The position numbers were made by a program, and so were the translations under genes. The notes under the pieces were generated by a model, which made no database searches, had not been told where the DNA came from, and saw only the letters and a list, made by a program, of their open reading frames with translations. From NCBI GenBank assembly GCA_947461915.1, contig CANHNG010000108.1, positions 1-6,310 of the forward strand: a DNA stretch of 6,310 bases, given 5' to 3'. Origin of the DNA: Flavobacteriaceae bacterium (GTDB lineage: Bacteria > Bacteroidota > Bacteroidia > Flavobacteriales > Flavobacteriaceae). Each line of letters starts with the position of its first letter. The first letter of the stretch is position 1. Of this stretch, positions 5,757-6,310 are shown piece by piece.

Positions 5757-6310
5757 TTACATTTGTCGTCTCAAATTTTGAATATAATCCACAACGCCAC
5801 TGTGTGAAACAACTTGGTGTTTGAAATGTTTCCGAATCAAAATGCATTCTTCTTCAGTTGCTTCCAATTGATTGAGTATGTTATTCAAGTGCATCTTCAT
5901 GTGTCCCTCCTGAATTCCGGTAGTGGTCAACGAGCGCAAGGCGGCAAAATTTTGTGCCAAACCTGCCACGGCCACAAATTGCATCAACTCCTTTGCGGAA
6001 GGATTTTCAAGCATTTCCAAGGAAAATTTTGACAAAGGATGCAGCGAAGTTAAGCCGCCAACCGTTCCTAATGCCAAAGGAACCTCCAGCCAAAAAGTAA
6101 AAACACCATTTTCAATTTTGGCATGGGACAAACTAGAATAGTTTCCGTTTCGGGAGGCATAGGCGTGAATCCCCGCTTCAACGGCTCTAAAATCATTGCC
6201 TGTGGCAAGCACCACGGCGTCGATACCGTTCATAATTCCCTTATTGTGGGTTACCGCCCGATAAGGTTCCACTTCGGCGATTTGAACCGCTTGAAGGAAT
6301 CGTTTGGCAA
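5757..6310 (-). CDS. mvaA: Hydroxymethylglutaryl-CoA reductase, class II, C-terminal part (5' end outside window)
   Basis: HMG-CoA reductase interconverts HMG-CoA and mevalonate with NAD(P)H. The frame stays open to the right window edge, so about 184 C-terminal residues of a usual ~430 are visible; the GTG at 6272 is internal, since the frame continues upstream as AKRFLQAVQIAEVEPYRAV. Active-site segments visible here are THNKGIMNG (catalytic Lys), ATGNDFRAVEAG (catalytic Asp) and QEGHMKMHL (the His near the C-terminus that protonates the CoA thiolate). Together with the C-terminal helical tail these match class II bacterial enzymes of the Pseudomonas mevalonii type. The catalytic Glu and the dinucleotide-binding region must lie beyond the window. 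Class II enzymes can work biosynthetically, and mevalonate-dependent isoprenoid synthesis is known in Flavobacteriaceae, so with a GHMP kinase directly downstream a biosynthetic role is more likely than mevalonate breakdown. Confidence 0.93.
   Translation of the reverse strand, partial: AKRFLQAVQIAEVEPYRAVTHNKGIMNGIDAVVLATGNDFRAVEAGIHAYASRNGNYSSLSHAKIENGVFTFWLEVPLALGTVGGLTSLHPLSKFSLEMLENPSAKELMQFVAVAGLAQNFAALRSLTTTGIQEGHMKMHLNNILNQLEATEEECILIRKHFKHQVVSHSGVVDYIQNLRRQM

Noticed and set aside
5814..6141. Plus-strand open frames inside the HMG-CoA reductase gene
   Set aside because: They are antisense to a gene with clear catalytic motifs and have no own signals or recognisable domains.

Overview
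The window looks like a piece of a Flavobacteriaceae chromosome (Bacteroidota), most likely Flavobacterium or a close relative. The evidence is low-GC, A/T-rich intergenic DNA, A-rich translation leaders instead of clear Shine-Dalgarno sites, a Bacteroidota-type -7 promoter element, and protein sequences typical of that family (LptC with a lipoprotein-type signal, a GYDIA-type GHMP kinase, a class II HMG-CoA reductase). All genes look like vertically inherited housekeeping genes. I see no mobile element, CRISPR array, RNA gene, phage gene or defence system, and no gene-free stretch longer than about 110 bases.

Plus strand, 1-2535: a cell-envelope cluster. It starts with the C-terminal part of an outer-membrane beta-barrel protein, cut by the window edge. 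Next come lptC (periplasmic LPS-export factor), a 64-residue two-helix membrane protein of unknown function, and a CNNM/CorC-type membrane protein with CBS domains. The last three are spaced 16 and 3 bases apart and are probably cotranscribed. Plus strand, 2536-4740: after a 108-base gap with a probable promoter comes a 698-residue PpiD-like, membrane-anchored periplasmic peptidyl-prolyl isomerase/chaperone. It ends at a strong hairpin terminator (4759-4788) that appears to serve both converging transcription units.

Minus strand, 4791-6310: a GHMP-superfamily kinase of the GYDIA type lies directly downstream of a class II HMG-CoA reductase, which is cut by the right window edge. This pair points to the mevalonate route of isoprenoid synthesis. 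The reductase makes mevalonate, and the kinase is a candidate for one of the following phosphorylation steps, although its substrate cannot be read from sequence alone.

The two halves meet tail to tail. The left half serves envelope biogenesis (LPS transport, folding of exported proteins, ion homeostasis); the right half serves isoprenoid precursor supply. I found no convincing undescribed system. The points most worth following are the unassigned kinase substrate, the conserved-looking small membrane protein inside the lptC operon, and the repeated half-parvulin pattern in the PpiD-like protein.
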